Both the position numbers and the translations under genes were made by a program. The notes beneath the pieces were generated by a model. It was not told the origin of the DNA, did no database searches, and was given only the letters and a program-made list of their open reading frames with translations. This document shows positions 8,326 through 14,433 of a stretch of 19,530 nucleotides of DNA, piece by piece. Each line of letters starts with the position of its first letter. The first letter of the stretch is position 1. Source of the stretch: CAZAFM01 sp964484395 (GTDB lineage Bacteria; Campylobacterota; Campylobacteria; Campylobacterales; CAZAFM01); the NCBI GenBank assembly GCA_964484395.1, contig CAZAFM010000041.1, forward strand, positions 1 to 19,530. Reading direction: 5' to 3'.

Positions 8326-9113
8326 CAATAGCTCTCATCCGCATTTGGAAAATCTCTGTTTTTTACATCTTTTGTGTATGTTTTTAATGCTTCTTTGACC
8401 AAGCTAGCTCCATCCATATAGTGCCTGACAAACTTTGGCTTAAACTCTTCAAAAAAACCAAGCATATCACTCCAAACAATGATTTGTCCATCAGTACTGT
8501 TTCCTGCACCTATCCCAATAGTTGGTATGGAGATGCTTTTTGTTATCTTCTCTGCCACACTATCTTTGACACCCTCTACTACAATAGCAAATGCTCCAGC
8601 ATCTTGTATGGCTTTTGCGTCTTCTATGAGTGCATCTATCTCATCATCACTTTTACCTTTTATCTTCCATCCACCCTCACTTCTGACTGATTGTGGCTTA
8701 AGTCCTATGTGTCCTAGAACCGCTATACCGTTTTGAGATAGGGTTTTTACTACTTCTGCTTTCTCTCGTCCACCCTCTATTTTTACTCCATCTATTGCAG
8801 ACTCTTTCATAGCTTTAATACTACTTGTAAGTCCATCTAAAGGGGTAGAGTAGCTTCCAAAAGGGAGGTCAAGTACTATGAGTGACTCTTTTGCTCCTTG
8901 AGTGACTGCTTGTGCATGATATATCATCTGTTCAAGTGTAATAGATAATGTATCTTTAGCACCACCAAAACTCATACTAAGACTATCTCCAACAAGTATA
9001 ATCTCTACTTCTCCATCAAAAAGCTTGGCAAATAGTGCATCATAAGCAGTGATGGCACTTAAGACTTCTTTATTTTTACTTTTTTTGATAAAATCCACGC
9101 TGTATTTTTTCAT
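8325..9113 (-). CDS. panB: 3-methyl-2-oxobutanoate hydroxymethyltransferase
   Basis: A 262-residue PanB (E. coli has 264), which makes ketopantoate from alpha-ketoisovalerate and methylene-tetrahydrofolate in pantothenate/CoA synthesis. Seen: metal ligands D43 (VGDSLSM) and D82 (LDLPFGSY), the KIEGG segment (111-115), GHIGLKPQS (134-142), catalytic E180 (VVEGV) and IPTIGIGAG (196-204). The reading frame is open upstream to a TTG at 9158, which would add 15 residues. I reject that because it sits inside the likely promoter (-35/-10 at 9178-9149), whereas ATG at 9113 has AAGGA nine bases upstream and gives the normal family length. It is first in the panB-ruvB-permease operon and divergent from trpA. 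No panC or panD is nearby. Confidence 0.97.
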   Translation of the reverse strand: MKKYSVDFIKKSKNKEVLSAITAYDALFAKLFDGEVEIILVGDSLSMSFGGAKDTLSITLEQMIYHAQAVTQGAKESLIVLDLPFGSYSTPLDGLTSSIKAMKESAIDGVKIEGGREKAEVVKTLSQNGIAVLGHIGLKPQSVRSEGGWKIKGKSDDEIDALIEDAKAIQDAGAFAIVVEGVKDSVAEKITKSISIPTIGIGAGNSTDGQIIVWSDMLGFFEEFKPKFVRHYMDGASLVKEALKTYTKDVKNRDFPNADESY

Positions 9114-9148
9114 AGAAGGGCTTCCTTTGGAGTTTAAACTCTTTTTGT

Positions 9149-9178
9149 ATTTTACCAAAGTAAAGTAAAAGAACTCAA
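9149..9178 (-). promoter_or_regulatory. Sigma70-type promoter of the panB operon
   Basis: On the minus strand TTGAGT (9178-9173, four of six to TTGACA) is followed after 18 bases by TAAAAT (9154-9149, five of six to TATAAT). Transcription would begin near 9142, giving a leader of about 29 bases before the panB ATG. This is the best complete -35/-10 pair I found in the window, and it argues against the upstream TTG start of panB. Confidence 0.55.
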
Positions 9179-9181
9179 GGA

Positions 9182-9189
9182 TATATAAA
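9182..9189 (+). promoter_or_regulatory. Possible -10 element for trpA
   Basis: TATATAAA lies 18-25 bases before the trpA ATG; overlapping hexamers TATATA (9182-9187) and TATAAA (9184-9189) both resemble a -10. No -35 box is evident. Transcription from here would give a very short leader that still includes the GGAG ribosome binding site at about 9199-9202. It is back-to-back with the panB promoter, whose -35 is only a few bases away. Confidence 0.4.
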
Positions 9190-9207
9190 AGTAAATTTGG
9201 AGAATAG

Positions 9208-9945
9208 ATGAAAAAACTTGTTAGTTACATAACTGCTTCTCTGCCTGATAGGGAGTTTAGCATAGACTTAATACACGGACTCAAAGAGGCTGGAAGTGAT
9301 ATAGTAGAGCTTGGAATGCCATTTTCTGACCCAGTTGCTGATGGTCCTGTAATAGAAGAAGCAAACCTTAGGGCTATAAAGGCTGGATTTAAACTAGAAG
9401 ATATTTTTTACATAACCGAAAAAACAAAAGATGTTGATATAGCATGGATGGGATACCTAAATCCTTTTATAAGAAAGGGGTTTGACTACTTTTTAGATGG
9501 TGCTAAAAAAAGCGGTGCAAAAGCCTTCATCATACCCGATATGCCCTATGAAGAGGTAAGTATAGTAGCTCCTATGTGTGAAAACAGCGGGGTTGAGCTA
9601 GTAAGTTTCATAGCACCTACTCATAGTGAAAAGAGGATAGAGACCATAGCTAAAAATAGTCGTTTTTTTATCTACCTAGTTGCCTTTGCTGGTATAACTG
9701 GAGCTAGTAAAGATAGTGACCTAAGCTCTATTATAGAGCACATAAAAAGATACAGTAGCACCCCAATATATCTAGGCTTCGGCGTAAATCGCGATAATGC
9801 TAAACAAAAAGCCAAAAATGTCGATGGAGTAATAGTTGGTAGTGCATTTGTAAAGTATCTTATTGATGAGAGCTTGACAAATAGTGAAAAAATCAATAAA
9901 ATCACGCGCTTATCACTTGAGCTAAAAGAGAGAATAAACTCTTAA
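9208..9945 (+). CDS. trpA: Tryptophan synthase alpha chain
   Basis: A 245-residue TIM-barrel protein that cleaves indole-3-glycerol phosphate and passes indole to TrpB. The catalytic pair is present: E34 in VELGMPFSDP and D45 in VADGP, spaced eleven apart as in Salmonella E49/D60. Also seen are MGYLNPF (81-87), IIPDMPYEE (108-116), loop 6 with GITGA (162-166) and the phosphate-binding ends YLGFGV and GVIVGSAFV. It is shorter than the common 260-270 residues, losing loop and C-terminal length. At position 160 it has Phe where Salmonella has loop-6 Arg179 (recalled, not aligned). trpB is not in the window, so trpA stands apart from it here. ATG at 9208 has GGAGA six to nine bases upstream. ssrA begins nine bases after the stop. 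Confidence 0.96.
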   Translation: MKKLVSYITASLPDREFSIDLIHGLKEAGSDIVELGMPFSDPVADGPVIEEANLRAIKAGFKLEDIFYITEKTKDVDIAWMGYLNPFIRKGFDYFLDGAKKSGAKAFIIPDMPYEEVSIVAPMCENSGVELVSFIAPTHSEKRIETIAKNSRFFIYLVAFAGITGASKDSDLSSIIEHIKRYSSTPIYLGFGVNRDNAKQKAKNVDGVIVGSAFVKYLIDESLTNSEKINKITRLSLELKERINS

Positions 9946-9954
9946 AGCTAAAAT

Positions 9955-10320
9955 GGGGCTGACATGGCTTTGACAGGAGCAAGGAGGCTTAGGTTGCATG
10001 CCGGCTTGAGTACGCCGTAAAACAAGCTCACAACGAATAAACGCAAACAACGCAAATTACGCTCCGGTGGCTGTAAAGGCCGCTTAATCCGATTTTGGAG
10101 CAGTCACGCTAGCTGATGCTATCTAAGCATGTGTGGCTTAAACCCTAGATAGCTAGCTTGAAGGAGCGTCCGACCTACAAGTGAAACTAGGACTCTAAAA
10201 AGGGAAGGTTTTGAGGTGGTGAACCCTCCCTTTTTGAAACTCAATCAACACCTGCTAAGCATGTAGACGCCTAAGAGGTCTTGTTTTTGGACTGGAGTTC
10301 GATCCTCCACAGCTCCACCA
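9955..10320 (+). ncRNA. ssrA: Transfer-messenger RNA (tmRNA), one-piece
   Basis: tmRNA rescues stalled ribosomes by adding a degradation tag. The ends form a tRNA-like acceptor: GGGGCTG (9955-9961) pairs with CAGCTCC (10310-10316), followed by A and an encoded CCA (10318-10320). The T arm is a five-base stem TGGAG/CTCCA around TTCGATC, just before the acceptor strand. The 5' side has the typical GACATGGCTTTGACAGG. The tag reading frame runs from GCA at 10043 to TAA at 10085-10087 and encodes ANNANYAPVAVKAA (14 residues, ending in the usual small hydrophobic residues). A long G/A-C/T stem near 10197-10215 and 10223-10235 fits a 3' pseudoknot. The gene starts only nine bases after trpA, so its promoter is inside trpA or it is processed from a trpA transcript. 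Confidence 0.97.
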
Positions 10321-10439
10321 ACTGTTTTATAGAATCTCAACATCAATAATTACCACTCTTTCTGTATATCTATCACTGTCTATTTTATTCTCTACACTCT
10401 GTTTTTCAACCAATAATTGAACAAGAGATATTAAGATAT

Positions 10440-10452
10440 TAAGTATTACTTA
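10440..10452. repeat. 13-base perfect inverted repeat, candidate operator
   Basis: TAAGTA-T-TACTTA is a perfect dyad with a one-base centre, lying about 58 bases ahead of the probable mdaB -10. Such short dyads can be operators of dimeric regulators; quinone reductase genes are often controlled by redox-responsive repressors in other bacteria. No regulator gene is adjacent, and in AT-rich DNA a chance dyad of this size is possible. Confidence 0.3.
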
Positions 10453-10464
10453 CTCTATCCACTA

Positions 10465-10481
10465 GACCTCTTGCAAAGGTC
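10465..10481. repeat. Inverted repeat GACCT-7-AGGTC upstream of mdaB
   Basis: GACCT (10465-10469) and AGGTC (10477-10481) form a five-base dyad around CTTGCAA. It stands about 30 bases before the probable mdaB -10, a place fit for a regulator site. The halves also resemble the ends of some IS5-group elements (recalled, not checked), but no transposase or second end is present here. The 278-base gap 10321-10598 otherwise shows only AT-rich sequence and a 24-codon ORF at 10521-10595 ending just before mdaB, which has no convincing ribosome binding site. Confidence 0.3.
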
Positions 10482-10509
10482 ATAATACACTCAATATAGG
10501 TGAAGGTAG

Positions 10510-10515
10510 TATAAT
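10510..10515 (+). promoter_or_regulatory. Probable -10 element for mdaB
   Basis: A perfect TATAAT hexamer lies 83 bases before the mdaB ATG. No -35 box is seen at 16-19 bases upstream. Transcription would begin near 10522, giving an untranslated leader of about 75 bases. Two small inverted repeats lie upstream of it. Confidence 0.5.
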
Positions 10516-10598
10516 TCAAGATGTTTACAAAAAACTTCGATAGAATTGGAAGTGTTTTTATGAAACATTTTAAACAATGCAAACAAGGAGAGTGATTT

Positions 10599-11186
10599 AT
10601 GAAAAATGTGTTGTTACTAAATCTACATCAGAAGTATGAAAGTTTTGCTAATGGGGAGCTAACCCAACTGATTTTGAATGAAACAGAAAAGTATCTAGTC
10701 CAAAAGGGATTGGATGTCAAAAAGACTCATGCTGAAGCTGGATATAGTGTAGATGAAGAACTAGAAAAGTTCAAGTGGGCGGATTTCTTTTTTGTCCAAT
10801 CCCCAGTCTACTGGATGGGACTGCCTTGGCTTGGCAAAAAGTACATTGATGAGATATTCACAGGTGGTATGGGTAAGGTCACATTCAACAACGATGGTCG
10901 AAGTAAAGATGACCCGACAAAAAAATATGGTAGCGGTGGCCTTATGAAAGACAAATCCTATATGCTAAGCTTTACCTACAACTGTCCAAGTAGTGAGTTT
11001 GACAACCCTAATGGCTTTTTTGAAGGCTTGAGTGTGGACGGTGCCAATATTGCACTACATAAAGCTTTTCAATTTTGTGGTGCAAAGAAGCTTGAATCCT
11101 ACTCTATCCACGATGTGTATAGTGATAACTTGGATATTGAGAGTGAGAAAACAAAGCTTAGAGAGATTCTAGAGAGAAATTTTTAG
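10599..11186 (+). CDS. mdaB: MdaB-like NAD(P)H:quinone oxidoreductase (flavodoxin fold)
   Basis: A 195-residue protein of the flavodoxin-like NQO1/MdaB family (E. coli MdaB has 193). These FAD enzymes reduce quinones by two electrons, sparing the cell from semiquinone and oxidative stress; in Helicobacter mdaB is an oxidative stress gene. Seen: beta-1 and loop KNVLLLNLHQKYESFANGEL (2-21), the family core ADFFFVQSPVYWMGLPWLGKKYIDEIF (61-87), the FAD-site stretch GSGGLMKDKSYMLSFTYNCP, and the hinge FCGAKKLESYSIHDV near the C terminus. ATG at 10599 follows AAGGAG eight bases upstream, a strong site. It is a single-gene unit; the tmRNA lies upstream and hisZ downstream with its own promoter. Confidence 0.9.
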   Translation: MKNVLLLNLHQKYESFANGELTQLILNETEKYLVQKGLDVKKTHAEAGYSVDEELEKFKWADFFFVQSPVYWMGLPWLGKKYIDEIFTGGMGKVTFNNDGRSKDDPTKKYGSGGLMKDKSYMLSFTYNCPSSEFDNPNGFFEGLSVDGANIALHKAFQFCGAKKLESYSIHDVYSDNLDIESEKTKLREILERNF

Positions 11187-11234
11187 CTCTTTTGTTATTC
11201 AGAAAAGATTTGATGGGTTCAAGGAGGCTCTACT

Positions 11235-11279
11235 ATGCGCTATTATCCTCTCAAGCTACATCCTTTATCCCTTGATTAA
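11235..11279 (+). CDS. Possible 14-codon leader ORF between mdaB and hisZ
   Basis: AAGGAGG at 11221-11227, the fullest Shine-Dalgarno match I noticed on the plus strand, stands seven bases before an ATG that opens the peptide MRYYPLKLHPLSLD and closes with TAA at 11277-11279. The ORF ends just before the likely hisZ promoter. It has only one His codon, so it is not a classical his attenuator peptide, and I see no terminator/antiterminator pair around it. An overlapping 20-codon ORF in another frame starts nearby at an ATG just upstream, so this may be chance or a relic of a lost gene. Confidence 0.25.
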   Translation: MRYYPLKLHPLSLD

Positions 11280-11287
11280 ACAATCTA

Positions 11288-11296
11288 TGCTAAAAT
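11288..11296 (+). promoter_or_regulatory. Extended -10 promoter of the hisZ-purA operon
   Basis: TGCTAAAAT forms an extended -10 (TG-n-TAAAAT) 20 bases before the hisZ ATG. TTGATT at 11272-11277 resembles a -35, but its 13-base spacing is too short, so the extended -10 probably acts without it. The leader would be only about 13 bases and would include the AAGGG ribosome binding site. It is the most likely start for hisZ, purA, fliJ-like and motE-like transcription. Confidence 0.5.
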
Positions 11297-11315
11297 TTCT
11301 TTAAAAAGGGATTGA

Positions 11316-12173
11316 ATGGTTTTAGAGCATGAGATTCCCCAAGGTAGCAATCTATACTTTGGGGAGAGTGCAAAGATAAAAAGAGAGATAGAGAACCTAG
11401 CAGCTCAGACCTTCTTAGAAGAAGGGTTTGAGGAGATAGTTACTCCGACTTTTTCATACATTCAGCATCAAGATGCAGAGCTAAATGATAGGGAGCTTCT
11501 GCGACTTAGTAATGAGCATAACCTAACTATAGTACTAAGAAATGATAGTACACTTGATGTTGTTCGTATCATCACCAAAAGACTAGGGAGAAGTACAGAT
11601 CATAAGAAGTGGTTCTATGTTCAACCAGTTTTTAGCTATCCTACAAGTGAGACAAACCAGATAGGTGCAGAATTTTTGGATAGTACAGACCTTAAGGGTA
11701 TGTGCTCTTTGCTTATTGAGTTTTTTGCAAAACTTGATTTGGCTCCATATCTGCAACTCTCAAACATAGAGATACCTTTGAGAGTATCTAAGGAGTGCGG
11801 AATAGAGCTAGAAGACATCAAGCTTCATAAGATGGATGCTCTACTTTCAAAAGAGATAGGCTGGCTTACATCCCTTCTATATGTAAAAAACCAGAGTGAC
11901 TTACAAAGGGTGATAAAAGAGCTTCCTGAGTTCTTACAAGAGCCTTCAAGTAAGCTTCTTGAGCTAAGTAGTGAACTTGGATATAAAAACACCATCATCT
12001 CACCTCTTTTTTATGCTCCTATGAAGTACTATAGTGACCTCTTTTTTAGGATGTTTAGTGATAATACTGTCTTAGCACAGGGTGGAAAATATAGTAGTGA
12101 AGATATCATATCTTCAGGATTTGCAATATATAGTGATGGATTGATAGAAAAATTACCAAAGGATTTAAGTTGA
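11316..12173 (+). CDS. hisZ: ATP phosphoribosyltransferase regulatory subunit HisZ-like
   Basis: A 285-residue paralogue of the histidyl-tRNA synthetase catalytic core. It has the class II motif 1 region (FLEEGFEEIVTPTFSYIQ), a motif 2-like part (LTIVLRNDSTLDVVRIITKR ... KWFYVQPVFSY) and a degraded C-terminal motif 3 region (AQGGKYSSEDIISSGFAIY). There is no anticodon-binding domain, and the classic synthetase loops are changed, which fits HisZ: a regulatory subunit that completes short-form HisG and has no aminoacylation activity. No hisG is in the window. It sits directly before purA; histidine and purine synthesis share AICAR and ATP, so joint expression makes sense. ATG at 11316 has AAGGG seven to eight bases upstream. 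It ends in a four-base TTGA overlap with purA. Confidence 0.8.
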   Translation: MVLEHEIPQGSNLYFGESAKIKREIENLAAQTFLEEGFEEIVTPTFSYIQHQDAELNDRELLRLSNEHNLTIVLRNDSTLDVVRIITKRLGRSTDHKKWFYVQPVFSYPTSETNQIGAEFLDSTDLKGMCSLLIEFFAKLDLAPYLQLSNIEIPLRVSKECGIELEDIKLHKMDALLSKEIGWLTSLLYVKNQSDLQRVIKELPEFLQEPSSKLLELSSELGYKNTIISPLFYAPMKYYSDLFFRMFSDNTVLAQGGKYSSEDIISSGFAIYSDGLIEKLPKDLS

Positions 12174-13414
12174 AAAAGGCGGATTTGATTGTAGGTATTC
12201 AGTGGGGTGATGAAGGAAAAGGAAAAGTAGTTGACTCAAGAGCTAAAAACTACGACTACATAGTCAGATATCAAGGTGGGCACAATGCAGGTCACACAAT
12301 AGTAGTTGATGGTATAAAATACGCCCTCCACCTCATCCCTTCAGGTATTTTATATGATGGCTGCAAAAACATCATAGGAAACGGTGTAGTTATCGCCCCA
12401 GATGCTTTGATAAATGAGATGAAAGCTTTTAAAAACCTAGAAGAGCGACTTTTTATAAGTGAAAAAGCTCACATCATAATGCCCTATCACGAGACAATAG
12501 ACATAGCAAAAGAGCGTCTCCGAGGTAAAAACGCCATAGGCACAACAGGAAAAGGTATAGGACCAGCATACGCTTCTAAAATCTCAAGAAGTGGTATCAG
12601 GATAGGTGAACTAAGAGATATAGATAGTGCTACTAAAAAGGTTCAAAACTTCATAGATGAAAATAGAGAGTTTTTAAAAAGCATGGAAATTGAAGTGCCA
12701 AACAACATAGAAGAGAGGCTTCAAAGATGGAAAAGTGCTCTTGAGCCTTATTTAGTAGATAGTACAAAGATACTCTGGGATGCACTAGAGAGTGACAAAA
12801 AAGTCCTTCTAGAAGGTGCACAAGGAACTATGCTAGATATAGACCATGGCACATATCCATATGTGACTAGCTCAAACACAACAGCTTCTGGGGCTAGCTC
12901 TGGAACTGGACTATCTCCAAAACATATAGGAAGTGTCTTAGGTATCACAAAGGCTTATTGCACTAGGGTTGGAAATGGTGTGTTTCCAACAGAGCTAGAT
13001 GATGAGTGCGGAGAGAGACTAAGAAAAAACGGAGCTGAGTTTGGTACGACTACTGGACGCCCAAGAAGATGCGGATGGTTTGATGCAGTAGCTGCTAAGT
13101 ATGCTTGCAGATTAAATGGATGTGATGAGCTAGCACTTATGAAGCTAGATGTACTAGATGGGTTTGAAGAGGTAAAAGTGTGCGTAGGGTACAAAAAAGA
13201 TGGTGAGATAACTACACACTATCCAAGTGACCCTTCAAGCTACACTCCTGTTTATGAGAGTTTCAAAGGTTGGGATGGTAGCTGTGGAGTTAGAGAGTAT
13301 GACCAGCTCCCTATTGAAGCACAAGAGTACATAGATGCTCTTGAGAAGATTTTGAAAACCAAAATATCACTAATATCAACAAGTCCTGAAAGAGAAGATA
13401 CAATAGTAAGATAG
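12170..13414 (+). CDS. purA: Adenylosuccinate synthase
   Basis: A 414-residue PurA, which joins IMP and aspartate using GTP in the first step to AMP. All signature stretches are present: the P-loop QWGDEGKGK (11-19) with catalytic Asp13-equivalent D13, GGHNAGHT (36-43) with the catalytic histidine, GTTGKGIGPAYASK, EGAQGTMLDIDHGTYPYVTS, and the C-terminal TTGRPRRCGWFD. Length is slightly below the usual 425-435. The start is TTG at 12170, sharing four bases with the hisZ TGA and preceded by AAAGGAT at normal distance. The first ATG in frame is too far in to keep the P-loop, so TTG is well supported. The fliJ-like gene begins three bases after its stop. Confidence 0.98.
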   Translation: MKKADLIVGIQWGDEGKGKVVDSRAKNYDYIVRYQGGHNAGHTIVVDGIKYALHLIPSGILYDGCKNIIGNGVVIAPDALINEMKAFKNLEERLFISEKAHIIMPYHETIDIAKERLRGKNAIGTTGKGIGPAYASKISRSGIRIGELRDIDSATKKVQNFIDENREFLKSMEIEVPNNIEERLQRWKSALEPYLVDSTKILWDALESDKKVLLEGAQGTMLDIDHGTYPYVTSSNTTASGASSGTGLSPKHIGSVLGITKAYCTRVGNGVFPTELDDECGERLRKNGAEFGTTTGRPRRCGWFDAVAAKYACRLNGCDELALMKLDVLDGFEEVKVCVGYKKDGEITTHYPSDPSSYTPVYESFKGWDGSCGVREYDQLPIEAQEYIDALEKILKTKISLISTSPEREDTIVR

Positions 13415-13417
13415 AGC

Positions 13418-13843
13418 ATGAAAACCAAATATGATAAGCTAGTTCAAGTTAGAAAAACACAAGCAGATCGGTTTGAAGTGCAAATCGCGCAAATACGACT
13501 ATCAATACAAGCCCAAGAGCTAGAAGTAGAGACAAAGAGAGCTGAGCTATCTGCAGTGGTGACTCCAAGTAAGGGTAATGTAGCTATTTTGCAAGAGTAT
13601 TCAGCTGCAAAAAAAGTGATGGCTATGCACATAAATCATCTATTAAATCAGCTAGAGGAGACAAAAAAAGAGCTTCATAGTACTCAACTAAAGTATAAAC
13701 TAGCTATGATGGAGTATGAAAAGTCAAAACATCTAAGAGATACAGAGATACAAAAAACAATACTAGAGATGAAAAAAAGAGAGCAAAAAGATATTGATGA
13801 GATAGCATCACAGCTTTTTAATAACAAAAAGGAACTATTTTGA
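13418..13843 (+). CDS. FliJ-like flagellar export coiled-coil protein
   Basis: A 141-residue, nearly all-helical protein made of two long coiled-coil stretches (about 1-50 and 65-130) joined by a short turn with Pro-Ser-Lys near 50-53. This antiparallel hairpin plan and length match FliJ, the stalk-like part of the flagellar export ATPase complex that sits in the FliI ring and touches FlhA. The identification rests on size, fold plan and position: in Helicobacter pylori a FliJ-like motility protein (HP0256, recalled) likewise follows purA, and a MotE-like gene follows it. ATG at 13418 comes three bases after purA, with only a weak AAGATAGAG site, so it relies on purA translation. FliJ sequences diverge fast, so homology is likely but not certain. 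Confidence 0.7.
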   Translation: MKTKYDKLVQVRKTQADRFEVQIAQIRLSIQAQELEVETKRAELSAVVTPSKGNVAILQEYSAAKKVMAMHINHLLNQLEETKKELHSTQLKYKLAMMEYEKSKHLRDTEIQKTILEMKKREQKDIDEIASQLFNNKKELF

Positions 13844-14415
13844 GAGTACTACTTGCCCTGCTTAGTCTAGCTACCATATTACTATCTCAAGAAGATGCAA
13901 GTAGAGTTATAGACTGTAACAAAATCTTTGAAGAGAGAAAAGATGAGCTTCTAGCAGAGGTTGAAAAAATAGATGAGCAACAACAAGCCCTCCAAGCCCT
14001 CCAAGCCGCTACCCAAGCAGTGCTAGAAAAAAAAGAGCAAGTACTAACTAAAAGAGAGGAAGACCTAAATTCCACCATGAGCCAGATGGATGAAAGAGAA
14101 GCAGATATAAAAAAGCTCATAGATGAAAATGAAAAACTCCTCCAAGACATAAAAAAAGCCAAAGACAACAAACTAGCAGACACATACTCCAAAATGAGAG
14201 CAAACAAAGCAGCCCCAATATTAGAAGAGATGGACAGAGGACAAGCTGCTCAGATACTTTTTGCTCTGCAGCCTAAAGTAATGGGTGCCGTACTAGCCAA
14301 GATGGAGCCACGAGCTGCTGCTGAGCTTACAGCTCTTCTTAAAAAAGGACCACCTTTTACCACAGAGACCCAAGAAGAACCTCCGCCCACACCGCAAGCA
14401 GACGAAGTTAATTAA
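13840..14415 (+). CDS. MotE-like periplasmic flagellar stator chaperone
   Basis: A 191-residue exported protein. Residues 1-17 (RVLLALLSLATILLSQ) form a signal peptide; about 27-115 is a charged coiled coil with an LQA-rich stretch; about 115-168 is a MotE/MgtE-N-like helical repeat (KMRANKAAPILEEMD, AAQILFALQPKVMGAVLAKMEPRAAAELTALL); the end is a Pro/Glu-rich tail. MotE proteins act in the periplasm to place the stator protein MotB/MotC; the related protein in Campylobacter and Helicobacter is tied to motility. The start is TTG at 13840, sharing four bases with the fliJ-like TGA and preceded by AAAAGGAA. Only this start gives a proper signal peptide. Role inferred from domain plan and neighbour; no motA or motB is in the window. 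Confidence 0.75.
   Translation: MRVLLALLSLATILLSQEDASRVIDCNKIFEERKDELLAEVEKIDEQQQALQALQAATQAVLEKKEQVLTKREEDLNSTMSQMDEREADIKKLIDENEKLLQDIKKAKDNKLADTYSKMRANKAAPILEEMDRGQAAQILFALQPKVMGAVLAKMEPRAAAELTALLKKGPPFTTETQEEPPPTPQADEVN
13985..14007 (+). repeat. Short tandem repeat inside motE-like gene
   Basis: The 9-base unit AAGCCCTCC occurs twice and then partly a third time. It is in frame and encodes part of the ALQALQA stretch of the coiled coil, so gain or loss of a unit would shift the helix by three residues without a frameshift. Confidence 0.7.
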
Positions 14416-14433
14416 TATCCAAGACCACTTTCT

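Noticed and set aside
10521..10595. 24-codon ORF (MFTKNFDRIGSVFMKHF...) ending four bases before mdaB
   Set aside because: The likely mdaB transcript starts at about its ATG, leaving no ribosome binding site; probably plain leader, though a leaderless peptide cannot be excluded.
13887..14207. 106-codon minus-strand open frame inside the motE-like gene
   Set aside because: Its Ser/Phe/Ala-rich product is the antisense of a Lys/Glu-rich coiled coil, a common artefact.
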